From assembly GCA_040219275.1 (NCBI GenBank), contig JAVJSU010000013.1, positions 1 to 64,000 of the forward strand: 64,000 nucleotides of DNA, written 5' to 3'. This DNA comes from JAVJSU01 sp040219275. GTDB taxonomy: Bacteria; Chloroflexota; Anaerolineae; Aggregatilineales; Phototrophicaceae. The notes below the pieces were generated by a model. That model made no database searches. It had not been told where the DNA came from and saw nothing but the letters and a program-made list of their open reading frames with translations. How positions within the stretch are numbered: the first letter of the stretch is position 1; the number at the start of each line of letters is the position of its first letter. The translations under genes were made by a program, and so were the position numbers. Below are positions 17,113 to 26,057 of this stretch, one piece after another.

Positions 17113-17152
17113 AAAAAAGGACGATCTGACTGAGATGCAGACCGCCCTTTTA
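17113..17152. terminator. Shared terminator between convergent genes
   Basis: AAAAGG...TCTG and CAGA...CCTTTT form an imperfect stem with A-run on one side and T-run on the other, so it can end transcripts from both the putative peptidase (plus) and the S41 protease (minus). Confidence 0.65.
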
Positions 17153-17174
17153 ATTTATGCTGAGGATTGGCGAG

Positions 17175-19874
17175 TTATCCGCCTGCGTTGACGCTCAGGC
17201 TATAGCCACCGGAGATGCCATCGCCGAAGCCCGCCACCTCGATGGTGAGGGTTTGTCCGGCAGTCACGGGGATGTTTTCGATCAGCGAGTCCAATTGCCC
17301 GGATGCGCGGTCATCGTTGCTGAACGCCGGTTCACTCGCGCCATCGACATACACGCGCAGGTAGGTATCGACTGCGGCATCTGCGCCGGTTGCTTCGATA
17401 GTCACTGTGCCATCTGCGGTCACGGTGAGCGTATATTGCACGCGCAAGCCGACCTGTAAATCACCCTCGACGGTATCGCCAATGTTGATCGCCCCGCCGT
17501 CGATGATGTCAATGGGTGGTGGATCGCTCGGTACGTTGCCCTGTGCGCCTGCTTCCGAGGCACGAACGGTCACGCTGTAATCGCCACCGACGGCATCACC
17601 CGCGCCACCAATTTCCACGATGATGGTCGCGCCTGCTGTGCCGGTAATCACGGCATTTTCGGTGATCGGGTCAAGCACGGGCGTGTTGTTGTTCGGCACG
17701 TAGAGGTTGACGACCAGATCATCACGTCCGTTGAAGACAATATCAATCTGATTGACTTCCGCTGGCACAGTTACGGTATAACGATCCCGTGAGCCGACTT
17801 CCAGCGTGCCTTCGATGGTATCGCCGAGGTTGACCGTGCCTTCTTCGGTGACGACATCGCTAGAGACGTTCCCGGTGCCGCTGTTGAGATAATCAACCGC
17901 GTAATCAAGGATGACATCGCCTTCGTAGAAGAGTGTTTCCTCGGTGATGGGGACTTGCACGGTGGGCGGAACGCCTGTGCCTTCCAGACGGATGCCACCG
18001 TCAGCGTTCAGGGCGCGTCCCATCGTGAATTGCATCACCAGACCATCCGGCATAAAGACGCGGGTGACGTTGCCGCCCAAGCCCGCAGTCGGGTAATTGC
18101 CGACAATCGCGGCGCGGTCATTTAAGCTCATGGCGTAGGAGAAGAACTCACACGCACTGGCGCAACTCGGACTGACCAATACCGCCACCGGACCGCCGTA
18201 ATAACGTCCGTCTTCCGGCAAAACGATGGTTTCCGCACCGTTTGGCACGGTTGCGAAAGTGTTCAGGTCGGGATAGTAGAGTTCATCAATGCCGACGGGG
18301 ACTTCTTCACGGAAGAAATAACCGGAATAGACCAGATCAAGATTATAGCCACCGCTATTCCAGCGCATGTCGATAATCAAGCCGGGGATTTGCTGTTGAT
18401 TGAGCGTGTCGATCATGTTTTCCCACAGACGGAGCGCCAGCAGAGGATTACGCCCGAAGGTGTTGATCTTCACGTAGCCGTAGCCGTTATCCAGCACACT
18501 GAATTCCACCGGCAATGACCATGATTGAGCCGCGCCATTATTGGTGGAAGAATACGTCCAGCTTTCGCGTTCGGGGACGGTATCCAGCGTGATGGTGCTA
18601 TCGGTGGTGTCACCCGGATTGCGATAGGTGATGTCTACCTGTGCGCCCCGCGGGAAACGAGAGCCGTAGCGCAATTGTTGCAGGTGCAGATTATGTGGCG
18701 TGCTGAAGTTGCCAAAGGTGAACACCCCTTCCAGATACTCCTGAATGGGGATGCCATCAATGGCGATGAGTTCCGTGCCGAGTTCAAATCCGGCATCGTC
18801 GGCGGGTGTGCCTGCCACCAGATAATTGACGATCACACGCCCATCGTCGAGTTCACGCATGGCAAAACCGGGACTGCTATCCGTCGCAATCACGAAATCT
18901 TGCTGAGTCAGCGGGAAGATGTTCGGTCCGACGTGTCCATCCGGGAAGGATAGGATGTAATCACGCAAAGCAAATTGATAGGCAGAGGCATCGTTGTCCG
19001 CTTCGGCTTGTGCAAAGCGTGGCGCAAATTCTGCTTCCAGCGCATCAAAGTCGATATTTTTGAGTTCCGCAAACGAATATTCACGGCGCATCTGTGCGAT
19101 GAGTTCAGCGAAGGCTTCCGTATAGCTGAGACGGCTGTAATCCGCCGGAATCAACGATTGGTCAGCTTCGATGAGGTCAACCGTCGCATTAAAGGAACGG
19201 TCAAAGGTGAAGGGTTCAGTGCTGAAATCTACCACGCTATAGCCCTGCGGGATGCTCACCGTCGGGTCGTCCGCCGTGTAGAGCAGACCATCCGCGCCGA
19301 AGCCAGACGGATAGCCCTGATTGTTATCCGGTGCCCAGACAATCGCCTTACCGCCGACAATTTCATCGAGCGTGGCGTAATCTACCGAGTGCACGGTAGA
19401 CAGCAATCCGGCGGCATATTCGCGGTCACTTTCCCAGTAGGGATCGTCGAAAATGTCGGTATAGACCTGAATATTCATTGAAATCACGCCGATGTCGTCC
19501 GCGCCATCGTTATCCACATCGCGGAATTCACCACGCGGCACAATCGGCAAATTAATTTCGTAGGTGAAGGGTGAACGGAGCGGATCGGAGGTAATTTGAC
19601 CGAGTACCTGTGCATCTTGCGGGACGACATAATCCGGCAAAGACGCGATGCGGTCAATCTCGCCCGCAATGTCGATGAGCGAAACCGTAATCGACGGCGT
19701 ACCCCAATCCGATAAGAATGTGACGGTATAGGGCACTTCCCCGCTGAGGATCGCCGCGCCGCCTTCATCATTGATGATCTCCGCTGGCGGTAAGCTCCCG
19801 TCCTGCGCCCACAGGGGCAAGGTGAAGAGTGCCAGCAGTAAAAGGGTCGTAAACACCATTACTCTACGTCGCAT
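17175..19874 (-). CDS. Secreted S41 family peptidase with PDZ and C-terminal beta domains
   Basis: The 899-residue protein has a signal peptide ending at about LWAQ (residue 24). A long N-terminal region follows, then a PDZ segment (around residues 330-420), then an S41 (C-terminal-processing/tricorn-core) protease domain with the catalytic Ser573 in SCASACEFF and the typical DMRWNSGG strand. The C-terminus has two copies of a pre-peptidase C-terminal-like beta domain (about residues 675-785 and 790-898), both starting with a G-(D)T-(I/V)EG motif. It is therefore an extracellular or cell-surface protease of unknown substrate. It appears to be a single-gene unit. Confidence 0.88.
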   Translation of the reverse strand: MRRRVMVFTTLLLLALFTLPLWAQDGSLPPAEIINDEGGAAILSGEVPYTVTFLSDWGTPSITVSLIDIAGEIDRIASLPDYVVPQDAQVLGQITSDPLRSPFTYEINLPIVPRGEFRDVDNDGADDIGVISMNIQVYTDIFDDPYWESDREYAAGLLSTVHSVDYATLDEIVGGKAIVWAPDNNQGYPSGFGADGLLYTADDPTVSIPQGYSVVDFSTEPFTFDRSFNATVDLIEADQSLIPADYSRLSYTEAFAELIAQMRREYSFAELKNIDFDALEAEFAPRFAQAEADNDASAYQFALRDYILSFPDGHVGPNIFPLTQQDFVIATDSSPGFAMRELDDGRVIVNYLVAGTPADDAGFELGTELIAIDGIPIQEYLEGVFTFGNFSTPHNLHLQQLRYGSRFPRGAQVDITYRNPGDTTDSTITLDTVPERESWTYSSTNNGAAQSWSLPVEFSVLDNGYGYVKINTFGRNPLLALRLWENMIDTLNQQQIPGLIIDMRWNSGGYNLDLVYSGYFFREEVPVGIDELYYPDLNTFATVPNGAETIVLPEDGRYYGGPVAVLVSPSCASACEFFSYAMSLNDRAAIVGNYPTAGLGGNVTRVFMPDGLVMQFTMGRALNADGGIRLEGTGVPPTVQVPITEETLFYEGDVILDYAVDYLNSGTGNVSSDVVTEEGTVNLGDTIEGTLEVGSRDRYTVTVPAEVNQIDIVFNGRDDLVVNLYVPNNNTPVLDPITENAVITGTAGATIIVEIGGAGDAVGGDYSVTVRASEAGAQGNVPSDPPPIDIIDGGAINIGDTVEGDLQVGLRVQYTLTVTADGTVTIEATGADAAVDTYLRVYVDGASEPAFSNDDRASGQLDSLIENIPVTAGQTLTIEVAGFGDGISGGYSLSVNAGG

Positions 19875-20158
19875 AAACCTAATCCTTTTGAATAACCCGT
19901 TACGTTTTCGTTTACAGTGTTCAGTATACAGTCAAAAATGGTCAACGAGGTGCGCTGACCACGCCGTAATTTACAGTCACAGCATCATTGTACGTCATTA
20001 CAATTTTGAGTCCAAACAATATGGCGGGATTGTAACCGAGCACACATTTTCAGCTTAGGATTTGAATGAAGTTGAACGGGGGAGAAGTTGGTAGGTATTG
20101 ATACAAAAGTTCACTTGTACTAAAGAAACAATGAAAAGATATGTTCACCGTCTTACCA

Positions 20159-20578
20159 TCATTGTCTCTGTTTATAAGCATCCAATACTCTAACAACAAA
20201 CATTGAGAAGGCTAGGAATTCCAAAACAGGATACTCATACATCTTAGGAAAATCGATTGCTTGCCCTGATTTAGTAATTAACACTATTGTTCTTAAATGC
20301 TTTTTTCTTGAGCTTGCAATGTCAACTTCACTTAGATCCTCATATAAGAAAGTTTTTGTTCGTTCATTTTCTATCCAATACATGCCGAAGTTGGTGAACA
20401 GAATATATGCCGCTTCATCTATAATTGGCATGAATTGACCGCATAGAATCTCACCTGTTTTCACTTGAGAGTCTTCTTCTATTTTAAGTCGATTTTCATC
20501 TGTTATCTTCACATAATGTTTTGAATATCTCGCCTCTCTATAAATCCGTGATTTTATTGTCTCTACGAAACTTAGCAT
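20159..20578 (-). CDS. Hypothetical protein (PH-like)
   Basis: The 139-residue protein is not firmly recognised. The middle (DEAAYILFTNFGMYWIENER...DLSEVDIA) has the strand pattern of bacterial PH-like (YokE-type) domains. I start it at the ATG at 20578 because GAGG at 20585-20588 lies 6 bases upstream. The gene is more AT-rich than its neighbours. It ends in a hydrophobic segment without a clear membrane helix. It sits 28 bases from the tpm stop codon on the same strand, so it may be in the same transcript. Confidence 0.6.
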   Translation of the reverse strand: MLSFVETIKSRIYREARYSKHYVKITDENRLKIEEDSQVKTGEILCGQFMPIIDEAAYILFTNFGMYWIENERTKTFLYEDLSEVDIASSRKKHLRTIVLITKSGQAIDFPKMYEYPVLEFLAFSMFVVRVLDAYKQRQ

Positions 20579-20605
20579 CATCCACCTCAATTAAAGATAA
20601 GTCGA

Positions 20606-21265
20606 TTACGCATTTTCGCTGTTTTGTGTGCGTGATTTTAAATGCCAGACGGATTCTTTGGCGGGTACCTTCCCTTTTAGCATTCCGGCGACCTCTATGC
20701 TGGCGAGGGGTGTTATGTCGTAGGTATCGTGGTAGTGGTTGTTGACTTCCTCGCCGCTGACCGAAAACGGCGGTCCGTCCATGCGTGTTTGGTCATATTC
20801 AAAGGTGATGAGGAGCTGGGGTGCTGAATCCGTGATGGCGGTGATGTGTAGCGTATATTGATCGCGCATTTTGGCAGGTAAGGCAACTAATGCGGCACGG
20901 TCAAAGATGGCATCCACAGTGCCGAGCGTCTGACGGGTGAGATTAAAAATATCGCCCACGAAAATATCGACATCCGGCGCGCTATAGTGTTTGAGGTCGC
21001 CGATTTGGGTGATCTGTGGTTCTACGCCAAGCTCGGTGAACAATTGTTGAATGGCGAGTTCGCTAAGTTCTGCCCCGACGACCTGATAGCCCTGCGAAAG
21101 AAACCACGCAATCGCAAGGGTTTTCCCGCACAAAGGGATGAACACGCGGCTATCCTTCTCGAGATTTAGCTCTTGAAAGTAAGTCACGAGAAGCGGATTT
21201 GCCTTAGCTTCGTGAAAGCTGATCGAATTTTCTGCCCATCGTTTGTGCCAAAAATTTTCGTCCAT
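20606..21265 (-). CDS. tpm: Thiopurine S-methyltransferase
   Basis: The 219-residue protein is a member of the TPMT family of SAM-dependent methyltransferases: it starts with the family-typical FWHKRWAENSISFHE, then has VFIPLCGKTLAIAWFLSQGY and VVGAELSELAIQQLF for SAM binding, and IFDRAALVALP near residue 133. Bacterial members methylate thiopurines, and also selenium or tellurium compounds. Length is normal. It is followed by the small PH-like gene and preceded by the small protein at 21283-21612, all on the minus strand. Confidence 0.92.
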   Translation of the reverse strand: MDENFWHKRWAENSISFHEAKANPLLVTYFQELNLEKDSRVFIPLCGKTLAIAWFLSQGYQVVGAELSELAIQQLFTELGVEPQITQIGDLKHYSAPDVDIFVGDIFNLTRQTLGTVDAIFDRAALVALPAKMRDQYTLHITAITDSAPQLLITFEYDQTRMDGPPFSVSGEEVNNHYHDTYDITPLASIEVAGMLKGKVPAKESVWHLKSRTQNSENA

Positions 21266-21282
21266 TGCTATTGCCTATACAT

Positions 21283-21612
21283 TTAAAATTGAAAACGGTT
21301 CTCAAATGAGACGACTTTGCGCCCGTAATTGTAAGTATAGGATTTGAGGCGTTCTTCGGCGGCTTGCCACTTGGGGCTGAGGAGCGCGGTGCGGAGTGTA
21401 TCGCGGCTTTCGACCACGAATTCAAGCTGGCGCGACGGATAGTCGCCGTAAGAAACCTGCCACACAAAATACATATGTAAGCCAAGTTGCCGCGCATCGG
21501 TGACGAAATCGCCCACCATATATCGGTAATAAGGTTCAAATTTATCAGCCTGGATGTCGTACCAGATGAGCAAACGATAATCCACACGTATAATCATATA
21601 ACGCCGTGCCAT
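21283..21612 (-). CDS. Hypothetical protein
   Basis: This protein of about 109 residues is not assigned. The sequence YRLLIWYDIQADKFEPYYRYMVGDFVTDARQLGLHMYFVWQVSYG, read in two short blocks, resembles an alpha/beta ferredoxin-like dimer (EthD or NIPSNAP type), but that is weak. The start is uncertain: ATG at 21612 (MARRYM) or at 21597 (MIIRVDYRLL). The gene lies 17 bases upstream of tpm, so it is probably its operon partner. Confidence 0.55.
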   Translation of the reverse strand: MARRYMIIRVDYRLLIWYDIQADKFEPYYRYMVGDFVTDARQLGLHMYFVWQVSYGDYPSRQLEFVVESRDTLRTALLSPKWQAAEERLKSYTYNYGRKVVSFENRFQF

Positions 21613-21728
21613 TCCATCAGAATCATAGGCATGATTGTAGCATAACCCGCCAACACTGCACAAAACCGCCCTTGCCCCTAAACGCGGATTGGGGTAATTT
21701 CATCATAGATTTGACAAGGATGACAAAT

Positions 21729-24182
21729 ATGGCTGACTTAGGGCAACGGTTAACTGACCTGCGCGACAGAGTAGAACGTTTAAAAGATCGGCAAAGTCGT
21801 GGTGAAGACATTAGCGCGGAACTGGGCGAACTGGAACGCACCGCCCGCGATGTGCTTTCCGACGCGAAAAATACCCCGCAGGAATCCTCTGCACAGGCGC
21901 TATTTGCGGAAGTCGCCCGTCTGAGCAGTCCGGCATCGTCTGCCTCGGCGACAGTGCGCGGGTTGGTGCGTCGGGCGCGGATTCGCATTGAGATCGCCGG
22001 AGATGATGACGATATTGACGAGGCGATTGACCTGCTGGCGGAAGCCCTCAGCCACAATCATGATGACGAAGAAACAATCTCGCTGTTGCAAGATGCCGCC
22101 GATCATCATGCACAGGCGGCGCAACGGGTGAGCGATCTGTTCAGCCGTTATGGGATTGATCGCACCGCGAAGCGAGAAGCTCCGGCACAATCTCGCGGGA
22201 TGCTGGAATTCGATGATGATTACGACGATGATGATGATAGCGACGGCGATGATAACGGGACTCAGAAATATTCCACCTCGTCCGGTTATCCGCCGCCGGA
22301 GCAGGAATTGCGCCGTGAGCGTGACGAAACCGACCCGCCCAAACGTCGTACAGGGGTTCAGCGTCGTGTGCCGGGGCAAGGTCCGTTGTATACCGGCTCA
22401 GAAATTGACGGTCTGCTCTCGGAACTCACGCAAGCCTATTATGCGGGCGATTATCAGGAAACGGTGAACCTCGCCAATCGCATCCTCGCGCAACAACCCG
22501 GCAACCCGACGGCGCTCGAATATCGTGAAAAAGCCGAAGACAGCATCATTCGCGGGGTCGTGCCGGATCATCGCATTCCGTTTGATGCGCGAGTGTCTTA
22601 TAACCGTGCCAATTCGCTGGTGCGTGCCGGTAATTATGAAGAAGCCGAACGCCTATATCGTGAAGCGCGTGATCTGGCGGAGCGCAGTGGCATCCTCAGC
22701 TGGAAGGATGTCGAACAGGCGATGCTCGACATTCAGGATTTAGCCCTCGCCCGCGAATTGCTTCACGAAGGCGACAGACTGATGGCAACCGATAATTGGT
22801 CGGATGCGCTCCGTAAATATGAAGGGGCGTTGCGCGTCGTGCCGAACGATCCACAGGGCGAGGAACGCGTGGAGACGGTGCGCCGTGTACAGCAGGAAGC
22901 CGATCAAGCCGCCGTTAAATTGAGCACCCTCAGCGGGTCACTGAGCGATCAAGTCTCGCAGATTAAAGCGGTGCAAGAAATCCTCATGCGGGCGCGGCAA
23001 TTGCTCCCGAATAGTCAACGGCTGGGCAGTTTGCAGAATGATGCCAACAACAAGCTCGCCGCCATCAAGACGCAACTTTCCGATCAGGCACAGGGGGCGG
23101 TTTCCCGTGCGAATAACGCGATGGCGATTGACGAACGCCTGATGATGAGCAACGAGGCGCTCCGCTTGCTGGAACTCGGCGTGGAGCTTGACCCCGGTGA
23201 TGCACGCATGTCCGATATGCTGATGTCCACGCGCTCCGGCACTGCCGACATGCAACGCGCCCGTCAGGTGATCGAACGGGCATCGGCGCTGGTGTCGCAG
23301 AATTTTGACAATGAACTGTCGCAGGCGCGAACGATGCTGACCGGATTGCGCGATTATGCACAGGATGAGCGGTATCGCATGGTCGTGGATGAATTGCACT
23401 CGCGTTATGTGGAGCGGGCGGAAATTGCGCTCGACGATGGTGATGTGAGCGAGGCGCAAACATGGCTCGATATTCTGCGTGATGAACCCTTCCGTATTCT
23501 GGGGCGACGCTCGGAAGTCAACCGGATCGAGAATCAGATCAAGCGGGATCGTTCCCGTGCGCGGCAACAACTCGGCGGTGTGGTCGGCGGGATTATCCTG
23601 ATTATCGCGGTGGGCGCATTCTTGACCCGCCCGCAATGGGAGCCGATTATCAACCCGCCACCGACAGGCACGGCGACCATCACCAGCACGCCGTCCATTA
23701 CACCGACAGAAACGGAAACGCCAACGCCAACCGCGACGGCAACCATCACTGAAACGCCAACATGGACGGTCACGCCATCGCTGACGGTCACGCCATCGGA
23801 AACGCCGACGGAAACCAACACACCAACGCACACACCCACGGCATCAGCGACCCCAACGGCAACGGACACAGCCACAGCGACAAGTACGCTCACGCCGACC
23901 CTCACGCCGACCATCACCGAAACGCCGACGAATATCTGTATCGTCGAGCCACTGACAGGTGTCGGTGGGGCGCGGGTACGATCTTCACCGGAAACAACGG
24001 GTGGTAATCAATTGGGGACGTTGCCGGAAAATAGCACCGCCGAGGTGTTTGAACGAGAACGCGATGATCGAGGCTTCGTGTGGTATCGTCTGCGGGCAAC
24101 CATTGGGAGCGCACGCATCGAAGGTTGGGTGCGGGCGGATGCTGTTGTAGCCTTTGGGGATGACTGCCCGGAAGTGCCGTAG
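21729..24182 (+). CDS. TPR-like coiled-coil / membrane / Thr-Pro linker / SH3b protein
   Basis: The 817-residue protein has a helical cytoplasmic part: an N-terminal coiled coil, an acidic Asp-rich linker (around residue 160), then tetratricopeptide-like repeats (for example YYAGDYQETVNLANRILAQQPGNP and YNRANSLVRAGNYEEAERLY, both in parts). One membrane helix at about residues 613-630 is followed by a Thr/Pro-rich linker of about 90 residues and a C-terminal SH3-like (SH3b) domain with VRSSPETTGGNQLG. The start at 21729 has AAGGA 8 bases upstream; a longer in-frame opening to 21606 lacks such a site. The topology links a cytoplasmic helical scaffold to the cell surface, as often seen in Anaerolineae. 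The gene is divergent from tpm. Confidence 0.85.
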   Translation: MADLGQRLTDLRDRVERLKDRQSRGEDISAELGELERTARDVLSDAKNTPQESSAQALFAEVARLSSPASSASATVRGLVRRARIRIEIAGDDDDIDEAIDLLAEALSHNHDDEETISLLQDAADHHAQAAQRVSDLFSRYGIDRTAKREAPAQSRGMLEFDDDYDDDDDSDGDDNGTQKYSTSSGYPPPEQELRRERDETDPPKRRTGVQRRVPGQGPLYTGSEIDGLLSELTQAYYAGDYQETVNLANRILAQQPGNPTALEYREKAEDSIIRGVVPDHRIPFDARVSYNRANSLVRAGNYEEAERLYREARDLAERSGILSWKDVEQAMLDIQDLALARELLHEGDRLMATDNWSDALRKYEGALRVVPNDPQGEERVETVRRVQQEADQAAVKLSTLSGSLSDQVSQIKAVQEILMRARQLLPNSQRLGSLQNDANNKLAAIKTQLSDQAQGAVSRANNAMAIDERLMMSNEALRLLELGVELDPGDARMSDMLMSTRSGTADMQRARQVIERASALVSQNFDNELSQARTMLTGLRDYAQDERYRMVVDELHSRYVERAEIALDDGDVSEAQTWLDILRDEPFRILGRRSEVNRIENQIKRDRSRARQQLGGVVGGIILIIAVGAFLTRPQWEPIINPPPTGTATITSTPSITPTETETPTPTATATITETPTWTVTPSLTVTPSETPTETNTPTHTPTASATPTATDTATATSTLTPTLTPTITETPTNICIVEPLTGVGGARVRSSPETTGGNQLGTLPENSTAEVFERERDDRGFVWYRLRATIGSARIEGWVRADAVVAFGDDCPEVP

Positions 24183-24315
24183 GGGAGATTAGGCATCGGG
24201 TTTATACAGAAACGTGATTCACCATTTCACCGCCAATGGCTGAAACCCATTGGCTACACTACGCTTAAAACCCTGCTGAAGCAGGCTGTCCTTCCCTTAT
24301 ATTCGAGGGAAATAG

Positions 24316-24337
24316 CCCACTTCAGTGGGGTTTTTTT
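24316..24337 (+). terminator. Terminator of the SH3b protein gene
   Basis: CCCACT and AGTGGG pair around a 2-base core and are followed by seven T. Upstream (24273-24310) GCTGAAGCAGGCTGTCCTTC and a CCCTT...GAGGG pair belong to a REP-like repeat of the same hairpin style. Confidence 0.75.
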
Positions 24338-24424
24338 AACAATGTAGCGATGAGGTTTAAGCTCATCGTGGCAAATTGACCAAACTGATTGTCTCTACGT
24401 AACATTCCTCAAACGGAAAGAGCA

Positions 24425-24556
24425 TTACGGCGCAGATCGCAGGATGCCCATTTGTTCAAGGAAGCCCATGCGATCATAGGCTTGCGTGTGTCCGCAGATT
24501 TTGCCCGCGTCGTCGAAATCGTAAATTGCTAATGTGTTATCGATTAAGTCTCCATC
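24425..24556 (-). pseudogene. Fragment: C-terminal end of an NTF2/SnoaL-like protein
   Basis: In one minus-strand frame, about 43 residues run from a stop at 24557 to a stop at 24425 without a start codon. They include LAIYDFDDAGKICGHTQAYD and FLEQMGIL, which have the pattern of the last strand and helix of NTF2-like (SnoaL/nuclear-transport-factor-2) proteins. It overlaps the stop of the next gene upstream by about 13 bases. It looks like the tail of a gene whose start has been lost. The family assignment is by eye and tentative. Confidence 0.5.
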
Positions 24557-25125
24557 TCAGCGGTGAGTTGGCGCAATTTGCTGTCTAGCCGTGCGAACGC
24601 TTCTTGATCCGCAGGCTGAACCCAATTGTAGCCGATGCGCTCCCAATCAGGATCATCGGGGTCTAAGCCGAGTCGCTCGATGTATTCCGCCTCGCAGATG
24701 AAAAATTGAGACTTATACGGCAGAAGATACCCGCCGGAACGTCCTAATTCTGTGCTGGCGATTTCATAACTGGCGTGCCATTCGTTGATGAAGCTGGCGC
24801 AACGTTGCGGATAGAGCATCGTAAAGCGCACGCCATATTGCGAACGCAGGCGGTCTTTGCGCTCAAGATAGGTTTTGAATGCTGTCCATGTGGGGAAATT
24901 ATGCTCAAGCGCGAGCACATGAAGCGCGTGTTTGAGCTTGATTCCGTTGATGAGTTCGGCAGATGCCGCGATATTTTCCGGTGTGTGTTCAGCGAAATAG
25001 GACAATTGCTGAAAGCGTTTGGCGGCGTTCAATACCGTTGCCGGATCACTTGAGCGCACCTGCTTGAGCAAGAGGGCGGCTTGAGTCTTTATTTCGTCAA
25101 GATTCGAATGAGGTAATTCATCCAT
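24544..25125 (-). CDS. Hypothetical protein with ankyrin-associated helical N-terminus
   Basis: The 193-residue protein is not firmly assigned. Residues 1-88 are helical; the segment LKHALHVLALEHNFPTWTAF resembles the helix found before ankyrin repeats in many bacterial proteins. Residues 95-193 contain an aromatic beta-rich part (YGVRFTMLYPQRCASFINEW) without recognised motifs. No signal peptide or membrane helix. The ATG is preceded by AAGGAG with good spacing. It may have taken the place of an NTF2-like gene, whose tail is still visible at its 3' end. Confidence 0.65.
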   Translation of the reverse strand: MDELPHSNLDEIKTQAALLLKQVRSSDPATVLNAAKRFQQLSYFAEHTPENIAASAELINGIKLKHALHVLALEHNFPTWTAFKTYLERKDRLRSQYGVRFTMLYPQRCASFINEWHASYEIASTELGRSGGYLLPYKSQFFICEAEYIERLGLDPDDPDWERIGYNWVQPADQEAFARLDSKLRQLTAEMET

Positions 25126-25316
25126 AGGTCAACTCCTTCATTGTGTGCGCCCATCGACTCACTTCATCGGGCATGAAAAAGGTCTATGAAATTATGAGGG
25201 GTCTTGCTTTATATGGGTAACATCGTTTTTTGTGAGTACGGGCATCCCATCACACCCTAAAATCAAGGATAGCACAGATCACAAAAAATTGTCGAGATGC
25301 AATTTTGAAAATACCT

Positions 25317-25344
25317 AATCAAAAAGGCGCATGGAGCGCCTCTT
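25317..25344 (-). terminator. Terminator of the SWIM zinc-finger gene
   Basis: On the minus strand AGGCGC and GCGCCT form a stem with a short loop followed by TTTTT. It lies about 20 bases after the stop codon. Confidence 0.75.
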
Positions 25345-25360
25345 AGGTTCAGGATGTGTC

Positions 25361-25723
25361 TTATGCCGCGTTCCGGCTGGTGATCCAGATGCGATTTTTG
25401 CGTCCACCACCCACCAGCTTAAACGTGCGTTGTTTCTGCCGTTTGGCATCATCTTCGTTCGTCCAGAAGCTGAGTGTACGATTTTTTGAGCTAGCAAGGA
25501 ATTCCAGCGCCGCCATCACATGCGAACAGCCCATGCCATGATGCCGCGCCCAATCACAGGTACAGCGTGCATAGACCTCGCCCTGCTTACCAAACTTTAC
25601 CGATACCACATATTGCATGGACGGGTTGCTGTCACTTTCAACCACCAGCGTATTCTTCGTGTGGAGCCGTGTCTTTAAATGACGGCTATCCGATTGTAAC
25701 TTTTTAACGTGTTTTGGGATCAT
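25361..25723 (-). CDS. SWIM zinc-finger protein
   Basis: The 120-residue protein has a central SWIM motif: CTCDW followed by GCSH (CxC, then CxH), which binds zinc and is found in DNA- or protein-binding modules of bacterial ATPases and plant MULE transposases. It stands alone here, with a basic C-terminal segment (KRQKQRTFKLVGGGRKNR), so it is probably a small nucleic-acid-binding protein. It is preceded by an inverted repeat (25738-25759) that may be its operator. No partner gene, such as a SNF2 helicase, is nearby. Confidence 0.8.
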   Translation of the reverse strand: MIPKHVKKLQSDSRHLKTRLHTKNTLVVESDSNPSMQYVVSVKFGKQGEVYARCTCDWARHHGMGCSHVMAALEFLASSKNRTLSFWTNEDDAKRQKQRTFKLVGGGRKNRIWITSRNAA

Positions 25724-25737
25724 TTCACTACCCCTAA

Positions 25738-25759
25738 AAATAGAATTTGTGTTCTATTT
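25738..25759. promoter_or_regulatory. Inverted repeat upstream of the SWIM gene
   Basis: AAATAGAA (25738-25745) and TTCTATTT (25752-25759) are perfect 8-bp arms with a 6-base spacer. A second, similar pair TCTAA-6-TTAGA follows within about 40 bases. They lie just upstream of the SWIM start, where an operator would be. The rest of the gap to 26057 holds no coding remnant. Confidence 0.45.
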
Positions 25760-26057
25760 CATTATCGCACATTTTCTATCTAATTTACGTTAGAATTTAG
25801 TAACTCTCCCCCTCAAAACTAGGGGTTTTTGGGGATTTTTACGAGCGATTATAACGTCAAATATTGAGCGGTTCATCGCGGGTGAATAACCGGATTAAGG
25901 GTGTTAAGGTTTCATATGATTATCGGCAGAGAGATGCAGAATGGCGTAACATCCGCTAAGATCAAAGGTGCATAAAATAATGTTCATTTAGCGCGCGTCG
26001 TCGCTATTATTCGACGAAAACGCACCACAAAAAATAATTTATTTCAGGAGTAACCAC

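Noticed and set aside
22938..23831. A 297-codon minus-strand frame opposite the SH3b protein gene
   Set aside because: It mirrors the Thr/Pro repeats and helical part of the plus-strand gene, which has a ribosome-binding site and terminator.
23650..23940. Repetitive DNA of the Thr/Pro linker as a mobile or satellite repeat
   Set aside because: The repeats are in-frame codons for Thr, Pro, Ala and Glu within one gene and give a common linker type.
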